A stretch of DNA of 59,903 bases. Origin: Exiguobacterium sp. TNDT2. GTDB taxonomy: Bacteria > Bacillota > Bacilli > Exiguobacteriales > Exiguobacteriaceae. The stretch spans positions 1-59,903 of the forward strand of contig NZ_QLVE01000031.1 of NCBI RefSeq assembly GCF_003331145.1, given 5' to 3'. The notes below the pieces were generated by a model, which made no database searches, was not told where the DNA came from, and worked only from the letters and a program-made list of their open reading frames with translations. Shown one piece after another: positions 19,616-31,578 of this stretch. Both the position numbers and the translations under genes were made by a program. The stretch's first letter is position 1. The number at the start of each line of letters is the position of its first letter.

Positions 19616-20293
19616 ATGGAATTTCAATCGTGGCGCCATGTGTTTAAACTAGATCCAAACAAACCGCTCGATGATTCGGCGCTCGCGGCGCTCGTCCGCT
19701 CCGGCACTGACGCCTTCCTCATCGGCGGGACCGACGGGGTCGATGCGAAAAACACATTCGCGCTCTATGCCCGACTCGAAGGGTGCGGCATTCCGCTCGC
19801 GCTCGAGATGAGCCATCCCAAGCAAGTGGTTCGGGGCTTCGACCACTATTTCATTCCGACTGTGTTGAACGCGGGCACCGTGGACTGGGTCATCGGCCAT
19901 CAGACGAAGGCGTTCGAACGATACGGGCACTTGTTTCATAACGATGTAACCGGACAAGGTTATATCGTCTTGAACCCAGATGCGAAAGTGGCCCATGTGA
20001 CCGAGGCGAAAACCGACCTGTCAATCGAAGAGGCGGTTGCTTACGCAGAAGCTGGTCATCGCTTGTTCCGCCTGCCTTCCTTGTATGTGGAGTATAGCGG
20101 CACACTGGGATCCGTCGAGCTCGTCCAAGAAGTACGTTTGGCGGTGCCGGACGCCCACTTGTTTTATGGGGGCGGCATCACCGGATACGAATCGGCCCGG
20201 ATGATGGCCGAATACGCTAACACGATCGTCGTCGGTAATGTGATTTATGACAATTTCGAAGGAGCGCTTGCGACTGTCGCAGCACTCCGATAA
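19616..20293 (+). CDS. pcrB: Heptaprenylglyceryl phosphate synthase
   Basis: A 225-residue TIM-barrel prenyltransferase of the PcrB/GGGP-synthase family. In B. subtilis it joins heptaprenyl diphosphate to glycerol-1-phosphate. Visible motifs are the phosphate-binding GGTDGVD near the N terminus, YVEYSGTLG (about residues 159-167) and YGGGITGYESA (near 182). The ATG at 19616 follows GGGAGGGAAG. It sits 38 bases before pcrA, as in other Bacillales. Confidence 0.92.
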   Translation: MEFQSWRHVFKLDPNKPLDDSALAALVRSGTDAFLIGGTDGVDAKNTFALYARLEGCGIPLALEMSHPKQVVRGFDHYFIPTVLNAGTVDWVIGHQTKAFERYGHLFHNDVTGQGYIVLNPDAKVAHVTEAKTDLSIEEAVAYAEAGHRLFRLPSLYVEYSGTLGSVELVQEVRLAVPDAHLFYGGGITGYESARMMAEYANTIVVGNVIYDNFEGALATVAALR

Positions 20294-20331
20294 AATAAGA
20301 ACAAATGTTTGGTTGGAGAAAGGAAACAATT

Positions 20332-22548
20332 ATGTATAACTTGAGTGAAGAATTAGTCAAAGGCATGAACCCCCCGCAAGCGGAGGCGGTCAAACATACG
20401 GACGGCCCGCTCCTCATCATGGCCGGGGCAGGTTCTGGGAAAACACGTGTCTTGACGCATCGCGTCGCCTACTTGATGGCGTCGAAACAAATCGCGCCGT
20501 GGAACATTCTCGCCATCACGTTCACGAACAAAGCGGCCCGCGAAATGAAAGACCGGATCGCTCGCCTCGTCGGCGGTGTTGCGGACGATATTTGGATTTC
20601 GACGTTCCACTCGATGTGCGTCCGGATTTTACGCCGCGACATCGATCGCATCCGTTATGACCGGAACTTCTCGATTCTCGACTCGTCCGATCAGTTGACG
20701 GCAATCAAGCAAGTGCTCAAAGAGCTGAACCTCGACCCGAAAAAATATGAGCCGCGGACGCTTCTCGGCATGATCTCGAACCATAAGAACGAGCTCCGCA
20801 CGCCGCAAGATGCTGCCGCGCTCGTCGGCAACAACCCGTACGAGAAAGTCATTTCTGACGTCTATACGGCGTATGAGAAGAAATTGAAGCAAAACAACGT
20901 GCTCGACTTTGATGACTTGATCATGAAGGCGATTCAGCTGTTCCAAGAAGCGCCGGACGTGCTCGCGTTTTATCAGAAGAAATTCCAATACATCCACGTC
21001 GACGAGTATCAGGATACGAACCGGGCCCAATATACACTCGTCAAGCTGCTCGCCGAGGCGCATGAGAACTTGTGTGTCGTCGGTGATTCAGATCAGTCGA
21101 TTTATCGCTGGCGCGGCGCCGATATCGCCAATATCTTGACGTTTGAAAAAGATTACCCGAGCGCACACGTCATCCTGCTCGAACAAAACTATCGGTCGAC
21201 GAAACGGATTTTGGAAGCGGCGAACGGTGTCATTCAAAACAACTCGAGCCGAAAAGATAAAAAGCTATGGACAGAGAATGTCGAAGGAGAGAAATTGCTC
21301 CTTCACGTCGCTTCAGATGACAGGGATGAAGCGTTCTTCATCATCAATCAGATGAAAGAACTCCGCCAAGAAGGCATCGATTACGGCGAGATGGCCGTTC
21401 TGTATCGGACGAACGCCCAATCGCGTGGACTCGAGGAGATGCTCCTCAAGTCGAACATCCCGTATAAAATGGTCGGCGGGACGAAGTTCTATGAACGAAA
21501 AGAAATTAAAGACATCTTGGCGTATTTGCGCTTGATTGCCAACCCGGATGAAGATATCTCCTTCGTCCGTGTCGTCAACGAACCAAAGCGCGGCATCGGT
21601 GCCGCGACGGTCGACAAGCTCGGTGACTTCGCCGGGATGCAAGGCGTGTCGCTTATGGAAGCGATTCGTGACATTGAACTGTCGGGCATTGCGCCTCGTA
21701 CAGCGACGAAACTTACCGAGTTCCGTCAATTGATGGTCGATTTGCGTCAAATGGCCGACTATTTGTCGATTTCCGAATTGATTGAAGAAGTGTTGAAGAA
21801 GTCAGGCTACGAAGAGATGCTCAAAATCGAGAAGACGCTTGAAGCCGAGAGCCGCCTCGAGAACTTGCAAGAGTTCCTCTCGGTCGCCCAAAACTTCGAG
21901 AAAGAGAGTGACGAACAGACACTCGTCGCCTTCCTGACCGACTTGACGCTCGTCTCGGATCTTGACACGCTCGAAGAAGTGGACGAGTTGCACCAAGTGA
22001 CGCTCATGACTCTCCACTCGGCCAAAGGACTTGAGTTCCCGGTCGTCTTCTTGATCGGGATGGAAGAAGGGTTGTTCCCGCATAGCCGTGCGTTGAACGA
22101 CCCGGAAGAGATGGAAGAAGAACGCCGTCTCGCGTACGTCGGCATCACGCGGGCCGAGAAGCGTCTCTATTTGACGCGGGCCCAGTCGCGCATGCTGTAC
22201 GGGCGTTTCCAAAACAATCCGGAGTCGCGCTTCTTGCATGAGTTGCCAGAAACGCTCTTGGAGCGTTCAGGCAAAGCGAAGAAGCCGATGCCATGGAATC
22301 CGGTCGAGTCGCCAGGAAAACTTCCTGTGAACGGCTTCAGCTCGAAACCGAAACCGAAACTCGCCCAGTCGTCCGGCGCCGAATCAATCGGTTGGAACGT
22401 CGGGGACAAAGCGAATCATAAAAAATGGGGACAAGGCACGGTCGTTCAGACGCGTGGCGAAGGCGATCAGCTCGAACTCGATATCGCTTTCCCGGCCGTC
22501 GGCATCAAGCGCCTGCTTGCCAAGTTTGCCCCGATCGAAAAAGCGTGA
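20332..22548 (+). CDS. pcrA: ATP-dependent DNA helicase PcrA
   Basis: A 738-residue superfamily 1 helicase (UvrD family), essential in known Bacillales for repair and plasmid rolling-circle replication. Walker A GAGSGKT lies at about residues 31-37. VDEYQDTN is motif II and [15 protein letters not shown] motif [19 protein letters not shown] and [12 protein letters not shown] are motifs V and VI. The C-terminal [15 protein letters not shown] region is the Tudor-like domain that contacts RNA polymerase. The ATG at 20332 follows GGAGAAAGGAAAC. Confidence 0.95.
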   Translation: MYNLSEELVKGMNPPQAEAVKHTDGPLLIMAGAGSGKTRVLTHRVAYLMASKQIAPWNILAITFTNKAAREMKDRIARLVGGVADDIWISTFHSMCVRILRRDIDRIRYDRNFSILDSSDQLTAIKQVLKELNLDPKKYEPRTLLGMISNHKNELRTPQDAAALVGNNPYEKVISDVYTAYEKKLKQNNVLDFDDLIMKAIQLFQEAPDVLAFYQKKFQYIHVDEYQDTNRAQYTLVKLLAEAHENLCVVGDSDQSIYRWRGADIANILTFEKDYPSAHVILLEQNYRSTKRILEAANGVIQNNSSRKDKKLWTENVEGEKLLLHVASDDRDEAFFIINQMKELRQEGIDYGEMAVLYRTNAQSRGLEEMLLKSNIPYKMVGGTKFYERKEIKDILAYLRLIANPDEDISFVRVVNEPKRGIGAATVDKLGDFAGMQGVSLMEAIRDIELSGIAPRTATKLTEFRQLMVDLRQMADYLSISELIEEVLKKSGYEEMLKIEKTLEAESRLENLQEFLSVAQNFEKESDEQTLVAFLTDLTLVSDLDTLEEVDELHQVTLMTLHSAKGLEFPVVFLIGMEEGLFPHSRALNDPEEMEEERRLAYVGITRAEKRLYLTRAQSRMLYGRFQNNPESRFLHELPETLLERSGKAKKPMPWNPVESPGKLPVNGFSSKPKPKLAQSSGAESIGWNVGDKANHKKWGQGTVVQTRGEGDQLELDIAFPAVGIKRLLAKFAPIEKA

Positions 22549-24552
<2,004 letters not shown>

Positions 24553-24555
24553 ACG

Positions 24556-24580
24556 AGGTCCTCCTAAGGGAGGGCCTTTT
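24556..24580 (+). terminator. Terminator after ligA
   Basis: AGGTCCTCC pairs with GGAGGGCCT around TAAG, then TTTT. Confidence 0.8.
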
Positions 24581-24621
24581 ATCATTGACCTGATTTTTAA
24601 ACGTTTTCCGGTCGTGGGCAG

Positions 24622-24646
24622 GTTCGCACCGTCAACGGATGGGTAA
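24622..24646 (+). promoter_or_regulatory. Possible sigma-B-like promoter
   Basis: GTTCGC, 13 bases, then GGGTAA resembles the general-stress sigma-B pattern (GTTTAA, 12-15 bases, GGGTAT), with two mismatches in the upstream box. It lies 121 bases before the surface-protein start. The match is weak and is offered only because no sigma-A promoter is evident in this 214-base gap. Confidence 0.28.
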
Positions 24647-24766
24647 TGATTAGTATCTACAAATACTTTTCCACACCACGACTCGTGCACACTCATCCTC
24701 CATCCCTCTCCCGTGCCGGAGCGTGTCATCGCAGACGTTTGTCACACCTTAGAGGAGGGGACCAGC

Positions 24767-26611
24767 ATGCAACACACCAACCGACGTTTCATCGCACTTA
24801 TCACTTTCATCCTCGTATTGATTGGCATGTGGGCACCGCATGGAAGTTACGCGAACACGCCGATGACATCAACGTCAGTTTATGCACTAATTGATTTGAG
24901 CACTGAAGAAATTGAAGCATATGATGACGCGAGCCTGATTTATGGGGATGTCACATATTACGGGGCACGTGAGACATCAACGATTTGGCGGTTCATGATT
25001 GACGCGACAGAAGTCGATTTGACGACAATCGATCAAGTCACCTTGTATGACAAAGCCGGTGTCCCTTATTCATTTCCGGGCGCTGTCTATGCATTCCAGA
25101 TCGAGGAGCTGGCAGGCGAGTCAAGCGAATCGGGCGATGATGGGACAGAGACAGTTCCGGACATCGACACACCCGTCGAGCCTCCGCTCGTTGAACCGGA
25201 GCCATCACCAGAGGAACCTGTCACAGAAGAAGTGACCGCCCCCTCCGCTACCCCAGCAGTTGCTATCGACCAATTGATACTCGGTGCCGACGGGCCGATC
25301 GAGCGTGTGTTAGGCGGAGATTTGGTGACGTATCGGCTCGTCATCGATGTGACGGGTACTCCGATTGAGAACTTGTCTGTATCAAACACAGTCCCGGAAG
25401 CGTTGACCGTCGTCGCGGACTCGGTTGAAGTGCTCGGTCCGGAAGGCTCAGTCGCTCCGACGACCGTGAGCGGACCGCCTGCCTTCTACTGGACGTTCCC
25501 GACGATACCGGTCGGGACGACGACGATTCAATTTGACACGTTCGCACCAGACGTGATGAGCGAGACCGTCGTGACGAACACGTTCTGTATCGGCGTCGAA
25601 GACGAGATTGTCCCGTCAGCCTGTACGGAGGCGACCGTCACGGTCGTACCGAACGAATCGATTGGCCTTGAGGTCGGGAAAGAGGCAAATATTGACCAAG
25701 CCGTCGTCGGTGGGGTGATTCCATATACGTTCGTCATCGAGAACACAGGTGAGACGGCGCTCACAATTACCACCATCGCAGATGAGTTCTTTAGCGGCGA
25801 CATCGACGCCCAGGCAGTCGAAGTGTTCAATGCCAACGTGCGGGAGCAGTTGATGGCGCTCATCGGGGAGAACGGCCTCGCGGCAGGTGAACGCGTCGAG
25901 GCGACGGTCAACTTAATGATCCCGAGCGACTATGACCGGACGAACGCCCCTGAAATCGGGAACGTGTTCCGGGTCGCGGCGACCGATTCCTATGGACGGG
26001 TCATCGACGCCGAGAGCCAACAGATCGTCTTGTTGAACCAAGCCGATTTCATGGTCACGAAAGTGGCGAGCCCAGGGACGGTGCACCCGGGCGAGGCGAT
26101 TCGCTATACGTATACAATCACGAACACGTCGAACGTCACCTTGTACTTTGTCGATGTCATCGATGAATGGACGAGCGGAGCGTTGACGACAGAGGAACAA
26201 CGCGAGACGACCGAGACACTCCGAGACGGCATACGAGCCCTAGCCGAAGTCGAGAACGGACTCATCCCTGGTGAAGAAATCGTGCTGGAAATGGAAAAAG
26301 TGCTGTTGCCATCCTATGACGTGCGTGCCGGGGCGGTGTTGACGAACCGGACGACATTCACATTCGAGGTCAATCGTGAAGCGCGGGTTTCCCGAACGGC
26401 TGAGGCGACCGTGCACGTGAAACAACTAATTCCAGAACGAGAAGATGATGCGATTTACGTCCCTGAACCGACGACCCCGGTGACACCGGATCAAGCGACG
26501 TTACCGATGACAGGTTCGGCGGGAACGTGGGGGACGGTCATTGGTCTCGTCTTAATCGTGTTCGGCCTCATGTTTTTGATTCATCGGCGCCGGCCATCTA
26601 CAAGAGTATGA
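24767..26611 (+). CDS. LPXTG-anchored surface protein with DUF11-like repeats
   Basis: A 614-residue secreted protein. Residues 1-29 form a signal peptide with a basic start, hydrophobic core and GSYA cleavage site. A Pro/Glu-rich linker spans about 120-165. Three beta-sandwich modules of DUF11 type follow, each starting with phrases such as GDLVTYRLVIDVTG, GGVIPYTFVIENTG and GEAIRYTYTITNTS. The C terminus has the sortase motif LPMTG, a hydrophobic helix and RRR. The ATG at 24767 follows AGAGGAGGGG. Function is unknown; adhesion or a wall spacer is plausible. It separates ligA from camS. Confidence 0.88.
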   Translation: MQHTNRRFIALITFILVLIGMWAPHGSYANTPMTSTSVYALIDLSTEEIEAYDDASLIYGDVTYYGARETSTIWRFMIDATEVDLTTIDQVTLYDKAGVPYSFPGAVYAFQIEELAGESSESGDDGTETVPDIDTPVEPPLVEPEPSPEEPVTEEVTAPSATPAVAIDQLILGADGPIERVLGGDLVTYRLVIDVTGTPIENLSVSNTVPEALTVVADSVEVLGPEGSVAPTTVSGPPAFYWTFPTIPVGTTTIQFDTFAPDVMSETVVTNTFCIGVEDEIVPSACTEATVTVVPNESIGLEVGKEANIDQAVVGGVIPYTFVIENTGETALTITTIADEFFSGDIDAQAVEVFNANVREQLMALIGENGLAAGERVEATVNLMIPSDYDRTNAPEIGNVFRVAATDSYGRVIDAESQQIVLLNQADFMVTKVASPGTVHPGEAIRYTYTITNTSNVTLYFVDVIDEWTSGALTTEEQRETTETLRDGIRALAEVENGLIPGEEIVLEMEKVLLPSYDVRAGAVLTNRTTFTFEVNREARVSRTAEATVHVKQLIPEREDDAIYVPEPTTPVTPDQATLPMTGSAGTWGTVIGLVLIVFGLMFLIHRRRPSTRV

Positions 26612-26617
26612 CCATAG

Positions 26618-26651
26618 GCACTCTTCGACATAAGTTGAAGGGTGCTTTTTG
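26618..26651 (+). terminator. Terminator after the surface protein gene
   Basis: GCACTCTTC pairs with GAAGGGTGC, followed by five T. Confidence 0.88.
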
Positions 26652-26701
26652 TGAATCGTGACTGATTCCGCTTCGACACTTTTTTCAACGGATGATTTTG
26701 T

Positions 26702-26707
26702 TATAAT
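26702..26707 (+). promoter_or_regulatory. Probable -10 box for camS
   Basis: A perfect TATAAT lies 45 bases before the camS ATG. I could not find a good -35 box at 16-18 bases, so only the -10 element is claimed. Confidence 0.5.
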
Positions 26708-26752
26708 GGACGAAGTGTAATGAATCGAATCATCAAAGGAGTTCAGACATAG

Positions 26753-27925
26753 ATGAAATGGAAACAATTGATTATCCCAACGCTCGCTGCGACCGTTTTT
26801 CTCGGCGGGTGTTCTATGAAAATCCCGATGGGGGAAGAGGCGGTGACGCCGACGGGCGAAGAGACGATGGGTGAAGGCGTCACCCAAGCGATCGAAGCGC
26901 GCGATTCATATTATCAAATGGTGATTCCGTTTAAACCAGCGGCTGCCCGAGGATTGGCCCAGCGCCAAGTGAGCTCATCGCTTGAACTTGAAGAAGTCGA
27001 GCTCGGACTCATGCGTCATTCGACCGGCGCATTCAAACCGGAAAACTATGCGTATCAAGAAGGGCAACTATTGACGAGCGAGGACGTCTCACGTCTGCTC
27101 GGCCGTAAGGGTGAGTCAGGAGAAGGCCTCGTTCCGCTCAACCCAGCGTACGCCAACGGTAAGGCTGAAGTGGCTGAAGACCAGTTCGTCGAGGCGAATA
27201 AAAAGTCGCCGCTTTATTTGGCGTCGCTCGTCGAACAGAACTACATGACGAAAACAGATGGTGGCTATCAACTCGGTGGCGTCTCGTTTGCTTTGATTTT
27301 GAACCGGGAGTACGTCTTCCAAGCGCCGAACTTCGGTCCGACGTATACGGAGAAACTTGACGAGAAGAAAGTCATCGCTGAAGGAGAGCGCATGGCGAAT
27401 GAACTCGTCGCCCAATTGCGCAAACGTGAGGACTTCAAAGACCTCGACATTAACGTCGCCCTGTATATGAAAGCGTCGCAAGGGTCACCGACACCGGGGA
27501 ACTATGTCAAATCGGCATTCGTCGGCACGGCTGGAAAGGTGACGGCGAGTGATTGGAAAGACGTCGATGAGACGTATTATTACTTCCCGTCCGCTAAGGC
27601 GACGACGGAAGTGCGCGATGATGCTCAAAAGTTCTCTCTCTTCAGCGACCGAATCGCTGATGTGTTCCCTGATTTCAGCGGGATGATTGGGAAAGGGTTT
27701 TACCAGAACGGAGAATTGTCACGCATCGAGATCGACATTCCAATCCAGTTCTATAGCCGGGCCGAACTCGTCGGGTTCACTCAGCACGTTGTCGGACTGC
27801 TCGAGAACCGATGGGAGTACAACCGGAACGTACCGGTCCGGATTAACGTCACCTCGCTCGGTGGCGAACAAGAAGTGACGATCGTATTCGAAGAAAGTAT
27901 GGATAGTCCAAAAGTATATTTCTAA
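26753..27925 (+). CDS. camS: CamS family lipoprotein
   Basis: A 390-residue lipoprotein of the CamS family, known from Staphylococcus and Enterococcus as the source of a peptide sex pheromone cleaved from the signal peptide. The B. subtilis member is YerH. The signal peptide ends in the lipobox LGGC with Cys20. The body contains GLVPLNPAYANG and SVALNREYVF-like segments of the family. AAAGGAG precedes the ATG. Position after ligA agrees with yerH. Cellular function is unresolved. Confidence 0.87.
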   Translation: MKWKQLIIPTLAATVFLGGCSMKIPMGEEAVTPTGEETMGEGVTQAIEARDSYYQMVIPFKPAAARGLAQRQVSSSLELEEVELGLMRHSTGAFKPENYAYQEGQLLTSEDVSRLLGRKGESGEGLVPLNPAYANGKAEVAEDQFVEANKKSPLYLASLVEQNYMTKTDGGYQLGGVSFALILNREYVFQAPNFGPTYTEKLDEKKVIAEGERMANELVAQLRKREDFKDLDINVALYMKASQGSPTPGNYVKSAFVGTAGKVTASDWKDVDETYYYFPSAKATTEVRDDAQKFSLFSDRIADVFPDFSGMIGKGFYQNGELSRIEIDIPIQFYSRAELVGFTQHVVGLLENRWEYNRNVPVRINVTSLGGEQEVTIVFEESMDSPKVYF

Positions 27926-27931
27926 CCGATT

Positions 27932-27967
27932 AGAAGGCATCGTGATGAAACGAATGCCTTCTTTTTT
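27932..27967 (+). terminator. Terminator after camS
   Basis: AGAAGGCAT pairs with ATGCCTTCT and ends in seven T. Confidence 0.9.
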
Positions 27968-27993
27968 TCGTATGACAAATAACGAGGAAAATC

Positions 27994-28010
27994 TTTGACC
28001 TTATTTGACC
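27994..28010 (+). promoter_or_regulatory. CtsR operator
   Basis: TTTGACCTTATTTGACC is, on the other strand, GGTCAAA-TAA-GGTCAAA. This is the exact heptamer-NAN-heptamer direct repeat bound by the heat-shock repressor CtsR. It covers the -35 box and part of the spacer of the promoter, so binding would block RNA polymerase. The ctsR gene is not in the window. Confidence 0.92.
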
Positions 28011-28023
28011 AAATCGGTAGAAT
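27995..28023 (+). promoter_or_regulatory. Heat-shock promoter of the dnaJ-like/clpB operon
   Basis: The -35 box TTGACC (27995-28000) and -10 box TAGAAT (28018-28023) have a 17-base spacer and overlap the CtsR operator. Confidence 0.8.
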
Positions 28024-28066
28024 AGACTTAACAGAATCGGGAAAGGGATAGGTGAGGTGAAACGAG

Positions 28067-28930
28067 ATGGCAAAAAACTACTATGACGTCCTTGGTGTGC
28101 CGAAACAGGCGTCCGACCAAGACATTAAACGAGCGTATCGTAAGTTAGCGAAACAATACCATCCGGACGTGAACAAAGACCCGGGTGCCCAAGACAAGTT
28201 TAAGGCAATCCAAGAGGCGTTCGACGTGTTGAGCGATCCTGATAAGAAAGCGAATTACGACCGTTACGGAAGTCCAGAAGGACCGTCGTTCGGTGGAGGA
28301 TACAGCAGTGACGGGTACGGGGAAGGGTCGGCCCAGTTTGAGGACTTGTTCCGTCAATTCGGCGGCGGGTCTCGGACGACGTCACGGACGTTCGGTTTTG
28401 AGGACATGTTCGGCAGCTTCTTTGACCAGGCGGTCGAGGAAGACCTTGATGAGACGGTCCGGGTCAACGTCCCGCTCGGTCAGTTGACGAGTGATGCCAA
28501 AGTGAGCTTGCGTCTGCAGACGGGGACGGTCAACGTTAAAATCCCGCAAGGCGCCCACGAGGGACAAAAGTTGCGACTCAAAGGCAAGAGCAGTAAAGTC
28601 GGACAGGCGGGCGACCGAGGCGACGTGTACGTCGAGCTCCATTTTACCGACGACGACACGTACCGGCGTGAAGGAGCGAACGTCATCACCGTCAAACGGT
28701 TGCGTCCACTCGCTTTCCTCGACGGCACGGAAGTCGTCGTGGCGACACTCGATGGCGGCCGGGTCAAATTGAAAGTCAAACCAGGGTCACGCCCTGGTCA
28801 ACGGATGCGTATCCCGGGGCGTGGATTCATGACCGCCTCGAAAGTCCGGTCGGATTTATTCGTCCAACTCGAAGTCGATTTGCCGCTAGACGCCGCCCAC
28901 CGATCTGTTTACGAACAACTCGAACGCTGA
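28067..28930 (+). CDS. DnaJ-like co-chaperone without zinc finger (CbpA type)
   Basis: A 287-residue class B J-domain protein. Residues 4-68 are the J domain with the HPD motif (YHPDVNKD). A Gly/Phe-rich stretch follows (about 70-120), then the two-lobed C-terminal peptide-binding region including VKIPQGAHEGQKLRLKGKS. The four CxxCxGxG zinc repeats of true DnaJ are absent. It likely hands clients to DnaK and, given its place 18 bases before clpB under one CtsR operator, works with ClpB in disaggregation. Confidence 0.9.
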   Translation: MAKNYYDVLGVPKQASDQDIKRAYRKLAKQYHPDVNKDPGAQDKFKAIQEAFDVLSDPDKKANYDRYGSPEGPSFGGGYSSDGYGEGSAQFEDLFRQFGGGSRTTSRTFGFEDMFGSFFDQAVEEDLDETVRVNVPLGQLTSDAKVSLRLQTGTVNVKIPQGAHEGQKLRLKGKSSKVGQAGDRGDVYVELHFTDDDTYRREGANVITVKRLRPLAFLDGTEVVVATLDGGRVKLKVKPGSRPGQRMRIPGRGFMTASKVRSDLFVQLEVDLPLDAAHRSVYEQLER

Positions 28931-28948
28931 GCCTAAGGAGGAAGCAGA

Positions 28949-31540
28949 ATGGATTTCAATCGATTTACCGATAAAGCACATGAAGGCATCGTCAGCTCAC
29001 AGGCGCTTGCGAAACAGTACCACCATAGCGAGATGAATGAATGGCACGTTTTGGCATCGATGATCTCACAAACGGACGGCATCGTGCCGCTCTTACTGCA
29101 AAAAATGGAACTGAGCGTCGCCGACATCGAGGCAGAGGTCGCGATGGCGCTCAAAAACGCACCGAAACTTCAAACGCCGACGACGCCGATGATATCGGCC
29201 TCGCTGTTGAACGTGTTGACGACGGCGGAACGTGAAGCGACAGGGATGAGTGATGAATACGTCTCGGTCGAGCACATCCTGCTCGGAATCATCATGAACA
29301 AGAGCCAAGCCCAAAACATGCTCGAGCGCAAAGGTGTGACCGAAGAGAGATTGCGTGAGGCACTCGTCGCCGTCCGGGGCAATCGACGGATCACATCGAA
29401 ATCACCGGAAGCGACGTATGACGTCTTGACGAAGTACGGACGCGACTTGATCCAAGAAGTGAAGACCGGAAAAATCGATCCCGTCATCGGGCGCGATAGC
29501 GAAATTCGGCGTGTCATCCGCATCTTGAGCCGGAAGACGAAAAACAACCCGGTCTTGATCGGGGAGCCGGGTGTCGGGAAGACGGCGATCGTCGAAGGGC
29601 TCGCCCAGCGCATCGTCCGCGGCGACGTGCCGGAGAGCTTGAAAGACAAGACGATTTTCAGTCTCGATATGAGTTCGCTCGTCGCCGGGGCCAAATATCG
29701 CGGCGAGTTCGAAGAACGGCTCCAAGCCGTCTTGAACGAAGTGAAAGAGGCAGAAGGGAAAATCATCCTCTTCATCGATGAACTTCACACGATCGTCGGA
29801 GCCGGTAAGTCAGAAGGGGCGATGGACGCCGGGAACATGCTCAAACCGATGCTCGCCCGTGGTGAACTCCACTGTATCGGTGCGACGACACTCGATGAAT
29901 ATCGCCAATATATCGAGAAGGACCCGGCGCTCGAGCGCCGCTTCCAACAAGTGCTCGTCGACGAACCGGACGTCGAGGACACGGTGTCGATCTTACGTGG
30001 CTTGAAAGAGCGCTTCGAGATTCATCACGGGGTGCGGATTCACGACAACGCGCTCGTCGCAGCGGCCGTGTTATCGAACCGCTATATCACGGACCGGTTC
30101 ATGCCGGACAAGGCGATCGACCTCGTCGACGAATCGTGCGCGATGATTCGGACGGAGATGGAATCGATGCCAGCCGAGCTTGATGAACTCGTGCGTCGCG
30201 TCATGCAACTCGAAATCGAAGAGGCGGCCCTGAAGAAAGAGAGCGATGACGCCTCGAAGAAACGACTCGATGCGCTCCAGCAAGAACTCGCCTCGATCCG
30301 TGAACAGTCGGACGCGCTCCGACTCCGCTGGGAAAACGAGAAAGAGTCGACCCATCGTGTCCAACATATTCGTGGAGATTTAGAAAAAGTAAAACTTGAA
30401 CTGCAAGAAGCCGAGAGCCGTTACGATTTGAACCGGGCCTCCGAGCTCAAATATGGCCGCATCCCGGAACTCGAGCGCGAGCTTGCAGAAGCAGAGCGGC
30501 TTGCTGGTTCGGTGACACGTGAACTCGTCCGGGAAGAAGTGACCGAGGAAGAAATCGCCGAGGTCGTCTCGAAATGGACGGGCATCCCTGTGACGAAATT
30601 GACCGAAGGCGAGCGCGATAAGTTGCTCAACCTCGAGACGGTACTCCATCAACGCGTCTTCGGACAAGACGATGCGATTCGGCTCGTCAGTGACGCCGTC
30701 ATCCGAGCTCGGGCCGGCATCAAAGATCCGAACCGTCCGATTGGTTCGTTCTTGTTCCTCGGACCGACCGGGGTCGGGAAGACTGAGCTCGGGAAAGCGC
30801 TCGCCGAAGCGATGTTCGACTCGGAGGACCATATCGTTCGCCTCGACATGAGCGAGTATATGGAGAAACATGCCGTGTCGCGTCTCGTCGGGGCACCTCC
30901 AGGATATATCGGCTACGAAGAGGGTGGTCAATTAACGGAAGCGGTCCGCCGCAACCCATACTCGGTGCTCTTGCTCGATGAGGTCGAGAAAGCGCACGCC
31001 GATGTGTTCAACATTTTGTTACAACTCCTTGATGATGGACGCTTGACCGACTCGCACGGGCGTGTCGTCGATTTCAAAAACACGATCGTCATCATGACGT
31101 CGAACATCGGGGCCGACATCTTGCTCGAAGCGGCGAAAGATGGTGTCATCGATGAGGCGGAAGAACGCCAAGTCATCGAGCGGCTCCGCCGCCACTTCCG
31201 TCCCGAGTTTTTGAACCGGGTCGATGAGACGATTTTGTTCCATCCGCTCACGCGGGCTCAAATCGGCCAAATCGTCGAAAAAGCGGTCGCGCGCATGGGC
31301 AGTCGCTTGACGGCGCGTTCGATTCAAATCGAAATCACGGATGCCGCGAAGGCGTTCATCGCCGATGAGGCGTACGAGCCACAGTTCGGGGCCCGTCCGA
31401 TCAACCGGTACGTACAACGGACGATTGAGACGAAACTCGCCCGTAGCATTCTCGCGGGAGACATCGAGGACGGCCAGACGGTCGTCATCGACGTCGAGAA
31501 CGACAAGTTGACGCTTCGTCCCGCGACGGTCACTCACTGA
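28949..31540 (+). CDS. clpB: Disaggregase ClpB
   Basis: An 863-residue AAA+ chaperone that extracts polypeptides from aggregates with DnaK. It has an N-terminal Clp repeat domain (1-145) and a first AAA module with GEPGVGKT and [13 protein letters not shown] long coiled-coil middle domain (about 405-525) contains heptad-like Glu/Leu/Arg runs. A second AAA module has [14 protein letters not shown] and [15 protein letters not shown]. The middle domain length separates it from ClpC and ClpE. It follows TAAGGAGG at a normal distance. Confidence 0.95.
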   Translation: MDFNRFTDKAHEGIVSSQALAKQYHHSEMNEWHVLASMISQTDGIVPLLLQKMELSVADIEAEVAMALKNAPKLQTPTTPMISASLLNVLTTAEREATGMSDEYVSVEHILLGIIMNKSQAQNMLERKGVTEERLREALVAVRGNRRITSKSPEATYDVLTKYGRDLIQEVKTGKIDPVIGRDSEIRRVIRILSRKTKNNPVLIGEPGVGKTAIVEGLAQRIVRGDVPESLKDKTIFSLDMSSLVAGAKYRGEFEERLQAVLNEVKEAEGKIILFIDELHTIVGAGKSEGAMDAGNMLKPMLARGELHCIGATTLDEYRQYIEKDPALERRFQQVLVDEPDVEDTVSILRGLKERFEIHHGVRIHDNALVAAAVLSNRYITDRFMPDKAIDLVDESCAMIRTEMESMPAELDELVRRVMQLEIEEAALKKESDDASKKRLDALQQELASIREQSDALRLRWENEKESTHRVQHIRGDLEKVKLELQEAESRYDLNRASELKYGRIPELERELAEAERLAGSVTRELVREEVTEEEIAEVVSKWTGIPVTKLTEGERDKLLNLETVLHQRVFGQDDAIRLVSDAVIRARAGIKDPNRPIGSFLFLGPTGVGKTELGKALAEAMFDSEDHIVRLDMSEYMEKHAVSRLVGAPPGYIGYEEGGQLTEAVRRNPYSVLLLDEVEKAHADVFNILLQLLDDGRLTDSHGRVVDFKNTIVIMTSNIGADILLEAAKDGVIDEAEERQVIERLRRHFRPEFLNRVDETILFHPLTRAQIGQIVEKAVARMGSRLTARSIQIEITDAAKAFIADEAYEPQFGARPINRYVQRTIETKLARSILAGDIEDGQTVVIDVENDKLTLRPATVTH

Positions 31541-31546
31541 ATCACG

Positions 31547-31577
31547 AAAGAGCGCTGGCTGACGCCGGCGCTCTTTG
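31547..31577. terminator. Bidirectional terminator between clpB and the radical SAM gene
   Basis: AAAGAGCGC-GGC pairs with GCC-GGCGCTCTTT around TGAC, with T runs on both strands. It serves the two convergent genes. Confidence 0.88.
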
Positions 31578-31578
31578 T

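Noticed and set aside
29170-29775. A 201-codon minus-strand frame inside clpB
   Set aside because: It is antisense to the first AAA module and shows no recognisable protein pattern.
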